64,000 nt of DNA. Origin: Planktothrix tepida PCC 9214 (GTDB lineage: Bacteria; Cyanobacteriota; Cyanobacteriia; Cyanobacteriales; Microcoleaceae). The translations under genes were made by a program, and so were the position numbers. The first letter of the stretch is position 1, and each line of letters opens with the position of its first letter. Positions 28,393-37,987 of this stretch are shown here, piece by piece. The stretch spans positions 571,357 through 635,356 of the forward strand of contig NZ_LN889812.1 in NCBI RefSeq assembly GCF_900009145.1. The letters run 5' to 3'. Below the pieces are notes generated by a model. That model did not search any database. It was given only the letters and a program-made list of their open reading frames with translations, and had not been told where the DNA came from.

Positions 28393-28976
28393 ATGGCAAT
28401 CCTAAAAAAGATCAATTCTCTTTTCTGGGGATGTTTATTAACCTTAGTATTTCTAGTCAGTTGTACTCAACCCAATAGTTCGGAAGCGAATAATGCTTTA
28501 AAAGCTCAGGCTGTTGTGCAGGGAACCTCAGAATCACAGTTATCAGGAACAGTAACCTTAACACAAATTCAAACCGATAGTATTTTACCGTTAGTGAGGG
28601 TTCAAGCCGAAATTAATGGCTTACCTGCTAATACAAAACACGGGTTTCATATTCATCAAAAAGGCAGTTGTGAACCGGATTTTAACGCGGCCTTGTGTCT
28701 CATTTTGATCCAGGGCCTTTTGGAGAAACAAATCCTGATGCTAACCATCCGTTTCACATGGGAGATTTACCCAATTTAGTGGCAGATGCGAATGGAAAAG
28801 CCGTGTTAACTTACACCACAAATCGGGTGAGTTTATCACCAGGGCCATTAAGTTTATTTGATGAAGATGGTAGCGCATTTATTGTTCATGTTGATGAAGA
28901 TAAAGGTACAACTGGAGTCAAAGGCGGTGCTGGAGGGGGACGTTTAGGCTGTGGAGTGATTCAGTTAAATGCTTAA
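28393..28976 (+). pseudogene. sodC: Cu/Zn superoxide dismutase, frameshifted
   Basis: The first frame (28393 to about 28695) gives a lipoprotein signal (LTLVFLVSC near residue 25) and the first half of a Cu/Zn superoxide dismutase, including the copper ligands in HGFHIHQKGSC. The second half is in another frame (about 28695-28976): HFDPGPFG, HPFHMGDLPNL with zinc ligands, HVDEDKGTTG and RLGCGVIQL. The break falls at GCGGCCTTGTGTCTCAT near 28690, where the family has Ala-Ala-Gly-Ser-His. Two extra bases, or one lost, would explain it. All metal ligands survive across the two frames, so the event is recent or is a sequencing error. The intact enzyme would dismutate superoxide in the periplasm. 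Confidence 0.88.
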
Positions 28977-29003
28977 CTGTTTAATTAGGGTCAAAAATAG
29001 CAG

Positions 29004-29360
29004 ATGAATATTTATTCCTTGACACCAGTTTTAACCTATTCTTTTGGAATTTATTTATTGTGTAGTCTGCCAACTTTTACTCAATCAGGGTTGGCAGTTT
29101 CTTTATCAGATGCTCCAGTTGTTGTGACTTCAATGAATCGAGATTCTGTGATTCAAGAATTAACCCAAGCAAAGGTAATTTATTTAGGGGAAACTCACAA
29201 TAATGTTAAAGATCATCAAGCTCAAATTTTATGGGATGAAACCATGGCAGATGCGATAGTAAATTTTGTTAAAAATAACCCAGATTTTCAGGTCATTGTC
29301 TTAGCAGGTCAAGGTCATATTGTTTATGGCTATGGAGTCCCAAAAGGTCAAGGTTCCTGA
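29004..29360 (+). pseudogene. Internally deleted ChaN-type (haem/iron-uptake family) gene remnant
   Basis: A signal peptide is followed by QAKVIYLGETHNNVKDHQAQ, the conserved start of the ChaN-like Cofac_haem_bdg family, then directly by ILWDETMADAIVNFVK and DFQVIVLAGQGHIVYGYG. In intact members these last segments lie more than 100 residues further on, so the middle is missing although the frame stays open. After GYGVPKGQG the frame ends early, while another frame reads RPVADY, resembling the expected continuation. The present 118-residue product lacks most of the fold and is unlikely to work. The next 230 bases hold no recognisable gene. Confidence 0.75.
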
Positions 29361-29618
29361 CAAGGCCTGTTGCTGATTACCCATTGCTCATCTAGGAACA
29401 ACAGAAACATTAAAAGATTACAATTTTTTGACAAAATTATGATATCCCTCTTCTGTCACTCTCCGGTTTTTCCTATGATTAGTAATTTCCAAAGCCACGT
29501 TATAGTCAACAGTCTGGGATGTGGCGATCGCATTTTGACTAATTTCGCACTCTCAGGAATTGCTACTGAGAAAAAATAACGCGATCACTTGCTCTGTCTA
29601 GGCTCTAGGATTCAAAAA

Positions 29619-30299
29619 ATGCAAGGTTTTTCGGAAACTGACAGAAGAGGGTTAGACTCCGATTCGGGTCGAGTCAGCATTAATCAAAGTGTTATTCCTC
29701 TGACAGCAACAGAATATAATTTACTAGAATTATTCCTGCGAAATCCTGAACGAATTTTTAGCCGCAGTGCCATTCTGGATCGCCTTTGGGGATTTGATGA
29801 TGCCCCAACAGAACGGGCTATTATTACTCATATTAAAGATTTACGCAAGAAACTTAAAAATGGGGGCTTAACAGAAGAAATTATTGAAACCGTTTATGGC
29901 ATGGGATATCGACTTAAGCCGGATTCTCCACTAGAAAATTCATCCCAAAAGGGGGACTCTAAAGAACAATCTCGGATTAAAGTTCAAGCTGAAATTAAAA
30001 AATTGTTGGACAGTTTTAGAGGGGTAATTAGCGAACAAATAGCCGTATTAGAACGAGCAAAAATTGCTTTATTAACGGGAAAATTAGATCCAGAGTTAAA
30101 ACAATCTGCCACACTAGAAGCCCATAAATTAGCCGGATCATTAGCAACCTTTGGATATCCCAATGGCTCCCACCTAGCCCGGATGATTGAGCATTTACTA
30201 ATCCATGATTCCCCCCTAACCTCAACAGAAATCGCCCAGTTTTCTGAACAAGTCACTGCCTTAAGACAAGAATTCAACAAACCCAATCCAAATGAGTGA
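29619..30299 (+). pseudogene. Winged-helix plus Hpt regulator lacking its receiver domain
   Basis: The frame encodes an OmpR-type winged-helix DNA-binding domain (VIPLTATEYNLLELFLRNPE, IITHIKDLRKKLK, ETVYGMGYRLKP) followed by a histidine phosphotransfer domain with EAHKLAGSLATFGY (the His is the phosphoacceptor). Relatives begin with a receiver domain and often continue into another receiver; here the N-terminal receiver is absent and the frame starts a few residues before the winged helix. It is therefore probably a remnant, although a stand-alone DNA-binding/Hpt protein might still be made. The ATG at 29619 is preferred to a TTG at 29589. It lies 102 bases upstream of the large sensor kinase, its likely former partner. 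Confidence 0.65.
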
Positions 30300-30400
30300 T
30301 CCTCGATTGGGTCACGCGGGTGATCGGTCTCATTGAGCGTACCTACTCCCGCCATCCATAAGCGACAATTAATATATACCGCCAGGGAGAGGAAGCCGCC

Positions 30401-33400
30401 ATGAGACTGTATCAGCGATTTTTACCTTATGCAGTTGCTATGAGTTTAACCGCTATTGCCTTTCTTCTCTCTCTTTGGCTAGAACCGCTTTTAGTTCGCA
30501 CAGTTGGAGCATTTTTCTACATTGCCATTATTCTGAGTACCGGGTATGGAAGCTTTCGAGCCGGAATTGTAGCCGTTATCCTATCTACAGTAGCCATTGA
30601 TTATGCCTTTATCCCCCCCAAGTATCAATTTGTACTGACTCAACCCCAGGATTTCTTGCGGTTAGGTGTTTTCCTCGTAGTCGCCCTAATGATTAATCTC
30701 CTCAATAGCAGACTTGTAGAAAGTAAAAAAAAGATTGAACGATTAAGTCAACAATTAGCCCAGGAAAATGCAGAACAATTACGCATAGCCCTATCAGCAG
30801 CCCAGATGGGAATGTGGGATTGGAATATCTTAACTGGAGAACTCAAAGCATCACCGGAAGCCGAACAGTTATCGGGGTGGGTTGCAGGTACATATGATCA
30901 GCGATATGAAACCTTCCTCGCTCGCTTGCACCCAGAGGATGTTAACGGTTTTAATCAAGCCGTCGCACAAGCGATCCAAACACACCAGATTTATCAGTAC
31001 GAGTATCGAATTATTTGGCTCGATGGCAGTATTCATTGGGTAGAAGGACGGGGACAGACCTTTTATAACGAAACAGGCCAAGCCGTGCGGATGATGGGCA
31101 CGATCATAAATATTGACGAGCGTAAACAGACACAACTTGACCTAAAAAAATCGAATATTGAACTCGAACAACGGGTATTAGAAAGAACGGGAGAACTGAC
31201 TCAAACCAGTCATCTTTTGGAACAAAGTGAAACTCAATTTCAATACCTGGTTGCCAATGTACCTGGAGGGATTTATACCATTATTCATGCCCCGGATGGT
31301 TCCGTTCGATTTGATTATGTTAGTCCTGCCTTTTGCGCTATTTTTGAATGGGAGTCCGAGCCAATTCTCAACAATAGTTCTCTCATATTTGAACAATTTT
31401 ATTTAGAAGATATTCCGGTCTATAAAGCCTTATTAACTCACTCTCTGCAAACCCTAGAACCCTTGGAACACGAGTTGCGAATTATTACCCCATCGGGTCA
31501 GTTAAAGTGGGTTCATGCCCGTGCCGTTGCACATCTTCAAGCAGATGGCAGTATTATTAGATATGGAATTGTTCGAGATATTAGTGAACGCAAACAAATT
31601 GAAGAATCACTGGAGAAAACCCTGCAACAATTAAGTTTTCATATCGAAAATACACCCTTGGCTACGGTCATTTGGGATTCTCAAATGAGGGTACAATATT
31701 GGTCAAAACAAGCTGAGAAGATTTTGGGTTGGACGGCGGAAGAAGTCTTCGGTAAAACTATGTACGAATGGCAGTTTATCTTTGAAAGAGATGAAGAAAT
31801 GGTTAACCGCAAGGCGCAAGACTTATTCAGAGGTCAACCCATCATTTGCCGTAATCGCAATTATCGCAAAGATGGCACGGTGATTGATTGTGAATGGTAC
31901 AACTCGGCTCTTTTGGATGAATCAGGAAATTTAGTCTCGGTTCTCTCCTTTGCACAGGATATCACTCAACGAAACCGACTAGAACAAGCTCTCAAGGTCA
32001 GCGAGGAGAAGTATCGTCAGATTATTGACCTGGCTAATGAAGGGGTCTGGATCATTGATGCAGAAGGCTATACCACGTTTGTCAATCCTCGGATGGCTGA
32101 AATGTTAGGCTATACGGTGGCAGAAATGATGGATCAATCTTTGTTTGTCTTTATGGATGAAGAGGAACGAGCGTTCGCTACGGCTCAGTTGGAAGCTCGC
32201 CGTCAGGGAATTTCTGAGCAACATGACTTTAAGTTTCGCTGTAAAGATGGTTCAGAGTTGTGGTGCATTATCGGCACTAACCCAATTATCAATGAGGCGG
32301 GACAGTTTATGGGGGCATTGGGTATGATTACCGATATTAGCGATCGCAAACGGATTGAAAAAGCCCTCCTCGATAGCGAAGAAAAGTTTCGGCAAATGAT
32401 GATGGGTATCGTTGAAATTTACCCCCATGATATCTTTCATCTTTCGAGTAATCTTGCCACCACCGAGTTTTTTGGCATTGAATCTGATACCCTGCAAAAT
32501 CACTTTGCCAGCGAGATCGGTGTCCAGCAAGAGTATATAGAAATGTGGCTTAATTACTATCGGGAAGCAGAATGCACGGGTGTTCCTGTAAAATTTCAAT
32601 ATCTGCATCGCACTGAAACAACTCAGAAATGGCTATCGGCTACGGTTTGCCCTATTGTTAACAGTTCTACTCACAGAACCCTATTTTCCTTTGTGGTTGA
32701 GGATATCACCGAGCGCAAACACGCGGAAGAAGCCTTACGCCAGAAATCGAGAAAGGAAGAGCTACTGTTTTCTATCACTCAAGCCATTCGCCAATCGTTA
32801 GATCTCCATGCCATTCTCAATAATGCGGTAACACAAGTTAGACAAACTTTACAAACGGATCGGGCTGCTATTTATCAATTTAATCCCGATTGGAGTGGGG
32901 ATTTTGTTATCGAGTCAGTGGCTCCGGGTTGGCTCAAATTGGTGGGAGATCAGGTTCAAAAATCTTGGGAAGATACCTATCTCCAAGATACTCAAGGCGG
33001 TCGTTTCCGTAATAAAGAAAACTTTATTGTTAATGATATTTACACGGCTGGGCTTCAACCGTGTCATATTGAATTATTAGAACAATTTCAAGCTAAAAGT
33101 TATGCGGTTTTCCCGATTTTTTTAGGAGAAACGGTTTGGGGATTGTTAGCAATTTACCAAAATTCTACCTCTCGTCAATGGCAATCCTGGGAAATCGAAT
33201 TATTACAAGAAATCGCTAGTCAATTGTCGATCGCAATTCAGCAATCGGATCTGTATCGACAACTTAAACTGGAACTCCAAGAACGCAAACAAACCGAAGC
33301 GGTATTACGAGAAGCGGAACGACGTTGGCGATCGCTGTTGGATAATGTGCAGTTAATTGTTGTCGAACTCGATTGCAACGGCAATATTAACTATGTTAAT

Positions 33401-34366
33401 CCTTTTTTATTGAGTTTAACTGGCTATGACAAGACAGAAGTTTTGGGTCAAAGCTGGTTTGAAAAATTCTGTCCTAACGAGATTCAAGACTCAATGCAAG
33501 TAGTTTTTTCAGAAATTTTAACTCAAAATCATCATCCCTATTATCGCAATGCTATCTTGACAAAATCCGGGGAAACACGATTGATTGCTTGGAATAATAC
33601 GGTGCTGCAAGATTTACAGGGAAAGATTATTGGAATGATTAGTATTGGCGAAGATGTTACTGAACGGCAAAAAATTGAAAAAATTAAGGATGAATTTATT
33701 GGAATTGTTAGCCATGAACTTCGCACCCCTTTGACCGCCATTCAAATGTCCTTGGGACTTTTAAATACAGGAATTTATGCTCAAAAACCTGAAAAGTTCC
33801 GACGCATGATTGAGATTGCGTTATTAGATACCAAGCGGTTAGTGAATTTGGTTAATGATATTTTAGATTTAGAACGGTTGGAGTCGGGACGAGCGATTCT
33901 CGATAAAACCGTTTGTAACGCTACGGATTTAATGCAGCAAGCGGTCGATGGAATACAGGCGATCGCTTCTCAAGAACAAATCTCCTTAGTGATTATCCTT
34001 AGCGATGCCGAAGTCTGGGTTGCGGCAGATGCTATTATTCAGACCTTGACAAATTTACTCAGTAATGCTATGAAATTTTCCCCTGCCCATTCCACGATTC
34101 ACCTGAGTGCAGAACCCCAGGCTGATTGTGTTTTGTTCAAAGTCAGGGATCACGGACGGGGTATTCCAACCGATAAGCTAGAAGCAATTTTTGGTCGTTT
34201 TCAACAAGTTGATGGATCGGACTCCCGTGAAAAAGGAGGAACAGGTTTAGGATTAGCCATCTGTCGCAGTATTATTGAGCAGCACGGTGGAAGGATCTGG
34301 GCTGAGAGTATACTAAACGAAGGTAGTACATTTTTCTTCACTCTCCCCTTTCCCGTCAAGTTTTGA
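30401..34366 (+). CDS. Membrane multi-PAS/GAF sensor histidine kinase
   Basis: A 1321-residue membrane kinase. Residues about 8-105 hold four hydrophobic segments of the KdpD/DUF4118 type (AVAMSLTAIAFLLSLWL, FFYIAIILSTGYGSF, AGIVAVILSTVAIDYAF, LGVFLVVALMINLL). Five PAS domains follow between about 125 and 775, then a GAF domain (about 795-945), a sixth PAS (about 960-1085), a HisKA with phospho-His in VSHELRTPL at about 1105, and a HATPase (NLLSNAMKF, DHGRGIP, GGTGLGLAI). No receiver is fused. The single-domain receiver gene begins 35 bases downstream and is its probable target. The signal sensed is unknown; the GAF lacks an obvious bilin-binding motif that I could confirm. Confidence 0.93.
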   Translation: MRLYQRFLPYAVAMSLTAIAFLLSLWLEPLLVRTVGAFFYIAIILSTGYGSFRAGIVAVILSTVAIDYAFIPPKYQFVLTQPQDFLRLGVFLVVALMINLLNSRLVESKKKIERLSQQLAQENAEQLRIALSAAQMGMWDWNILTGELKASPEAEQLSGWVAGTYDQRYETFLARLHPEDVNGFNQAVAQAIQTHQIYQYEYRIIWLDGSIHWVEGRGQTFYNETGQAVRMMGTIINIDERKQTQLDLKKSNIELEQRVLERTGELTQTSHLLEQSETQFQYLVANVPGGIYTIIHAPDGSVRFDYVSPAFCAIFEWESEPILNNSSLIFEQFYLEDIPVYKALLTHSLQTLEPLEHELRIITPSGQLKWVHARAVAHLQADGSIIRYGIVRDISERKQIEESLEKTLQQLSFHIENTPLATVIWDSQMRVQYWSKQAEKILGWTAEEVFGKTMYEWQFIFERDEEMVNRKAQDLFRGQPIICRNRNYRKDGTVIDCEWYNSALLDESGNLVSVLSFAQDITQRNRLEQALKVSEEKYRQIIDLANEGVWIIDAEGYTTFVNPRMAEMLGYTVAEMMDQSLFVFMDEEERAFATAQLEARRQGISEQHDFKFRCKDGSELWCIIGTNPIINEAGQFMGALGMITDISDRKRIEKALLDSEEKFRQMMMGIVEIYPHDIFHLSSNLATTEFFGIESDTLQNHFASEIGVQQEYIEMWLNYYREAECTGVPVKFQYLHRTETTQKWLSATVCPIVNSSTHRTLFSFVVEDITERKHAEEALRQKSRKEELLFSITQAIRQSLDLHAILNNAVTQVRQTLQTDRAAIYQFNPDWSGDFVIESVAPGWLKLVGDQVQKSWEDTYLQDTQGGRFRNKENFIVNDIYTAGLQPCHIELLEQFQAKSYAVFPIFLGETVWGLLAIYQNSTSRQWQSWEIELLQEIASQLSIAIQQSDLYRQLKLELQERKQTEAVLREAERRWRSLLDNVQLIVVELDCNGNINYVNPFLLSLTGYDKTEVLGQSWFEKFCPNEIQDSMQVVFSEILTQNHHPYYRNAILTKSGETRLIAWNNTVLQDLQGKIIGMISIGEDVTERQKIEKIKDEFIGIVSHELRTPLTAIQMSLGLLNTGIYAQKPEKFRRMIEIALLDTKRLVNLVNDILDLERLESGRAILDKTVCNATDLMQQAVDGIQAIASQEQISLVIILSDAEVWVAADAIIQTLTNLLSNAMKFSPAHSTIHLSAEPQADCVLFKVRDHGRGIPTDKLEAIFGRFQQVDGSDSREKGGTGLGLAICRSIIEQHGGRIWAESILNEGSTFFFTLPFPVKF

Positions 34367-34401
34367 GCCTCAAACTCTCATCCGATTATCTGTGAGTGCT
34401 T

Positions 34402-34797
34402 ATGAAAGGTAAACAAATTCTAGTCGTTGATGATGAAGAACATCTACGGGAACTGGTGCGGATGTGCCTCGAAGACCTAGCCGGATGGGAAACCCTAGGA
34501 GCAGCATCGGGTGAGCAATGTTTACAAATCCTTGAAACTGAACGACCAGATGCCATTTTGCTGGATGTATCGATGCCGGGAATGGATGGAATTACTGTAT
34601 ATGAACGCATTCAGTCGAATTCTAGCACGGGTTCAATTCCTGTCATTTTACTCACCGCCAGAGTGTTACCCAGTGATCGAGCCAAATTTGCCCAGATGGG
34701 TGTTTATGGGGTGATTTCTAAACCCATTCAACCTCAGACCTTAATCACAGAAGTAGCAGAGATTTTAGGATGGGATGAATTTATTACATCAGAGTAA
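34402..34797 (+). CDS. Single-domain response regulator
   Basis: A 131-residue stand-alone receiver: acidic pair in ILVVDDEEHLRELV, phosphoacceptor Asp in AILLDVSMPGMDG, Thr in VILLTARVLP and Lys in VISKPIQP, so all catalytic residues are present. No output domain is attached. It starts 35 bases after the large sensor kinase, which implies a shared transcript and phosphotransfer between them. An in-frame GTG at 34396 is two codons upstream; the ATG at 34402 is preferred. It probably relays phosphate to another partner. Confidence 0.93.
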   Translation: MKGKQILVVDDEEHLRELVRMCLEDLAGWETLGAASGEQCLQILETERPDAILLDVSMPGMDGITVYERIQSNSSTGSIPVILLTARVLPSDRAKFAQMGVYGVISKPIQPQTLITEVAEILGWDEFITSE

Positions 34798-34819
34798 GTG
34801 AAGGGTTTAGAGGGGGGTG

Positions 34820-35097
34820 ATGACCCCAAAAACAATTTTATTAATTCACAAAAACCCACACTTAAGGGAAGTTTTACAGGCTTGCTTGACTGATTTAGGG
34901 GGGTGGAGTGTGTAAGTGGCTAGTTCAACTTTAGACGGCTTACAACAAGCAAAACTTTCTCAGCCAGATGCTATTATTTGGGAATTTCCTATCAAGGAAA
35001 GACAGGGTATACGATTTATAAAAATATCCAAAACCAAAATATTTATTGGTTTTGTCGTCATTGTTGGCAAACCATGCCTGTCTATAACCTTAAGTGA
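34820..35097 (+). pseudogene. Decayed second receiver-domain gene
   Basis: From the ATG at 34820 the reading is MTPKTILLIHKNPHLREVLQ, like the start of the preceding receiver, then a TAA at 34913 interrupts it. The same frame continues VASSTLDGLQQAKLSQPDAI, where the phosphoacceptor Asp is replaced (IIWEFPIKE). Near 35008 the match moves to another frame (TIYKNIQNQNIYWFCRHCWQ), which ends with a TGA at 35095-35097. The acidic pair is also changed (LLIHKN). One stop and one frameshift make it dead. It may have become a non-phosphorylatable receiver before decaying. Confidence 0.7.
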
Positions 35098-35168
35098 CAT
35101 GGTTCATTAGTCTCTAAAAGTTTAGTAAAAACCCACTTTAAGAAAGAGCTATCTTCGTTCGAGTTGCT

Positions 35169-36104
35169 TTAAAGGGTTTTCATTGCTTCTACAACCTTTT
35201 GGGAAATAAACGGTAAGAGTTCTTGATTTTTACTTTGAGCTTTTCCTTCTGTAAATACCACTAATACGGATGGTCGAGCAGAAGGAAGTTCAATATAAGC
35301 AGCATCATGACGAACTTGGCTAGTATGACCTGCTTTTGACCACAATTTTGCAGTTTTCGGGAGTCCACCACCCAAAAAACCCGTAACTTGATTTTCTGGA
35401 TTTTCTGCTAACTCTTTGGGGTCAAGACTGCGTTTGATTAATTTCATCATCTGACCCGAAGCCATAGAAGAAACCGCAACACCACCAATAATACTATGCA
35501 ATAATCTTGCTGTTGCATTCGTGGTTAACATATTGCGATTTTCCATTAATTCTCCTAAAAAAATTCGTTCCCGACCATAGGCGCCATCACACCACGTTTT
35601 TTGATTAACATTAATCGATTCAAATTCCGGCCAGTTGAGGGTTTTCAGATAACGGTTGACCAAATTACGTTGACTTTTCCACGTTTCGAACGGCCCTATG
35701 GGTAATTCGGGGCCACTGGTGGTTCCCGTTAACACATCAACGACTAAACTGGTGGCATCATTACTTGAATCAATCATCATATCTCTCGTCGCCCGTTCTA
35801 ATTCTGGGGTTGTCCGTAACATCCCCTTTTCTTTCCATTCAAAAACAGCTAATAAATAAAACAATTTCACAATACTAGCCGGATAAATTCGTTCAATTCC
35901 CCGATAATGAAATCCACGAACAGGATATTTCCAAAACTCTTCCGGGGTTAAGGCGCCTCCGGTATTGACCGAAATGGGGGGGTCATATACTAACCAGGTC
36001 ATGGCGAGTTGATTTTCGGCTACAGATGGAAATTGTGTGCGCGTTGCATCTATAATGCCTTTGCCCAGGGTTTCTAATTGTTCATCGGAATGGAAAAAAG
36101 TCAT
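35169..36104 (-). CDS. Class A beta-lactamase-fold serine hydrolase
   Basis: A 311-residue protein of the beta-lactamase2/penicillin-recognising fold. The Ser-x-x-Lys motif is in YPASIVKLFYLL (about residue 77), the second motif appears as IDSSNDAT (about 112), and the third as WSKAGHTS, a variant of Lys-Thr-Gly, near 254. There is no signal peptide, which argues against a secreted antibiotic-resistance enzyme. Family relatives in cyanobacteria are generally annotated only as serine hydrolases. A role in cell-wall or peptide turnover is possible. It is divergent from the NlpC/P60 gene, another wall enzyme, about 70 bases away. Confidence 0.85.
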   Translation of the reverse strand: MTFFHSDEQLETLGKGIIDATRTQFPSVAENQLAMTWLVYDPPISVNTGGALTPEEFWKYPVRGFHYRGIERIYPASIVKLFYLLAVFEWKEKGMLRTTPELERATRDMMIDSSNDATSLVVDVLTGTTSGPELPIGPFETWKSQRNLVNRYLKTLNWPEFESINVNQKTWCDGAYGRERIFLGELMENRNMLTTNATARLLHSIIGGVAVSSMASGQMMKLIKRSLDPKELAENPENQVTGFLGGGLPKTAKLWSKAGHTSQVRHDAAYIELPSARPSVLVVFTEGKAQSKNQELLPFISQKVVEAMKTL

Positions 36105-36176
36105 TGTTGTTGATGGTTGAGGGTTAATGGTTAACGGTTGGCAGTGGATGTCTATTTTTCTATCGACTCATCTATC

Positions 36177-36917
36177 ATGGTTGAATGTTTATCAGATTCG
36201 ATTGAGTATATCTGTAGAGAGAATTTAGATCTCTATGATTCGAGCGAGTGCAAAACTTTAGCGACGCAAGCGAGAAAAGGACGTTATTTACGTTGGCTTC
36301 CTGAACCCCAAAATCAGATTAATCGTTCAACGAGTATTTTAGTACAACTCTGCGAAGACGATTATACGGCTTGGTTACCCACGGGTGATCAAAACCATTT
36401 AGAGATGGCGACTCAACCTTATCACGCCCCGGTTTTCTCCGATGCTGAAATTCAAGCGGCCATTCCCCAGGTTATTGAGTTTACTCAAGCTGCAATGGAA
36501 ACCCCCAATTATTATCTGTGGGGAGGGACAGTTAGCCCTAATTATGATTGTTCGGGTTTAATGCAAGCTGCATTTGCTTCGGCGGGAATTTGGATACCGA
36601 GAGATGCGTATCAACAGGAAGCCTTTACACAACCGATAACCTTCCATCGAGACCCTTTAGATTTTTCTAGTCTTCTTTCTGGGGATTTAATCTTTTTTGG
36701 AACGCCCCAAAAAGCCACCCACGTTGGATTGTACCTCACAGAAGGACAATATATCCACAGTTCGGGGCGTGAACACGGTCGAAATGGAATTAAAATAGAT
36801 GTCTTATCACCAGAAGGGGATGCCTGTATTCAGTATTATTTTCAACAGTTGCGAGGGGTAGGACGAGTCATTTCTAGTTATCAACCTACTGCTTCAACTC
36901 ACTCATTAGGACTCTAA
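36177..36917 (+). CDS. NlpC/P60 cell-wall peptidase with SH3b domain
   Basis: A 246-residue cysteine peptidase resembling the structurally known cyanobacterial gamma-D-glutamyl-diamino-acid endopeptidases, which trim peptidoglycan peptides. The N-terminal half is an SH3b-like domain (ENLDLYDSSECKTLATQA, VQLCEDDYTAWLP). The catalytic half has Cys in NYDCSGLMQAAF, His in ATHVGLYLTEG and a third polar residue, His, in YIHSSG. The open frame extends to a TTG at 36138; the ATG at 36177 gives the length expected before the SH3b domain, but neither has a clear ribosome site. No signal peptide is evident, so it may act in recycling. The next gene begins one base after its stop codon. Confidence 0.88.
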   Translation: MVECLSDSIEYICRENLDLYDSSECKTLATQARKGRYLRWLPEPQNQINRSTSILVQLCEDDYTAWLPTGDQNHLEMATQPYHAPVFSDAEIQAAIPQVIEFTQAAMETPNYYLWGGTVSPNYDCSGLMQAAFASAGIWIPRDAYQQEAFTQPITFHRDPLDFSSLLSGDLIFFGTPQKATHVGLYLTEGQYIHSSGREHGRNGIKIDVLSPEGDACIQYYFQQLRGVGRVISSYQPTASTHSLGL

Positions 36918-36918
36918 A

Positions 36919-37929
36919 ATGCAACCCACAAAACTTAAAATTCACCAGCCAAACTCAGATGCAGAACTTCAAACCACTGGAGGTTTCCTCAAGCTGATAA
37001 AAATCATCCTCGGTTTTGTTAAACCGTATTTAAAATGGATAATTGTAGGCGGAACCTTATTTTTCTTGGCTGCAAATTTTAGAAAGCATTGGCAAGAAAT
37101 TTCTGAAATTGAGATTACCTCAACAGGTTGGATGTATCTCGCCGTAGCTCTTGTGGTGACGCTTTTTGCCCATGCTTGGTCAGCCTGGGTGTGGTTAGGA
37201 ATTGTCAAAGAGTTTAAGCAACCTGTTAGACCTCGTTGGGGATTACAACTGTATTTAATTACTAATATTGCTAAATATTTGCCGGGGAATATTTGGCATT
37301 TTTATGGGCGAATTGTGGCAATGAAGGATTCTGGTGTTGCCCTAGAAGCTGCTGCTTTAAGTGTATTATTAGAACCCTTAATGATGGCAACGGCAGCATT
37401 AGGGGTGGCTTTAGTCAGCTATCGTAGTCCTTATTGGATCTTACAAATTCTAGCTTTAATTGTTCTGGGTATTGGAATTCATCCTATTATTTTAAACCCG
37501 ATTCTTAGATTTTTAGAAAAGTCAAAATTTAAAAAAAAACTTTCTGAACTTCCTGAAAAACCCGCTTGTCAATTAGATCATTACCCCTTCAGACCTTTAT
37601 TGGGAGAAGTGGGGTTTATTTTATTAAGATGGTCGGGGTTTATGTTTGTTTTATTAGCTTTCCAGCCCGTACATTTTAATCAAATTTCGTTGTTATTGGG
37701 AGCTTATAGTTTTTCTTGGTTATTAGGGTTATTAATTCCCGGCGCACCAGGAGGATTAGGGGTTTTTGAAGCAATGGCTTTAGCATTATTGAGTCACCAA
37801 TTTTCCGCCCCAATTTTATTAAGTGTCATCACTTTTTATCGATTAGTCACTATTATCGCTGAAACAGTGGGGGCATTATTAGCTAAATTAGATCAACGAT
37901 TTTTAGATCATTCTCACCCAATAACATAA
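36919..37929 (+). CDS. Lysylphosphatidylglycerol-synthase-like membrane protein (UPF0104)
   Basis: A 336-residue integral membrane protein with about eight hydrophobic segments (for example WIIVGGTLFFLAANF, MYLAVALVVTLFAHAWSAWV, WILQILALIVLGIGI, LLLGAYSFSWLLGLLIPG). It belongs to the MprF-flippase-like family, shown by NIAKYLPGNIWHFYGR and PGAPGGLGVFEAMALALL. It lacks the cytosolic aminoacyl-transferase domain of MprF, so it is probably a lipid or glycolipid transporter of unknown substrate. The start ATG is one base after the NlpC/P60 stop, implying co-translation. Confidence 0.85.
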   Translation: MQPTKLKIHQPNSDAELQTTGGFLKLIKIILGFVKPYLKWIIVGGTLFFLAANFRKHWQEISEIEITSTGWMYLAVALVVTLFAHAWSAWVWLGIVKEFKQPVRPRWGLQLYLITNIAKYLPGNIWHFYGRIVAMKDSGVALEAAALSVLLEPLMMATAALGVALVSYRSPYWILQILALIVLGIGIHPIILNPILRFLEKSKFKKKLSELPEKPACQLDHYPFRPLLGEVGFILLRWSGFMFVLLAFQPVHFNQISLLLGAYSFSWLLGLLIPGAPGGLGVFEAMALALLSHQFSAPILLSVITFYRLVTIIAETVGALLAKLDQRFLDHSHPIT

Positions 37930-37987
37930 ACTGTTGGCTCTATTCCCCTTTCCCTATAGCAAGATTGCCTATTGCCTATTCCCTGTT

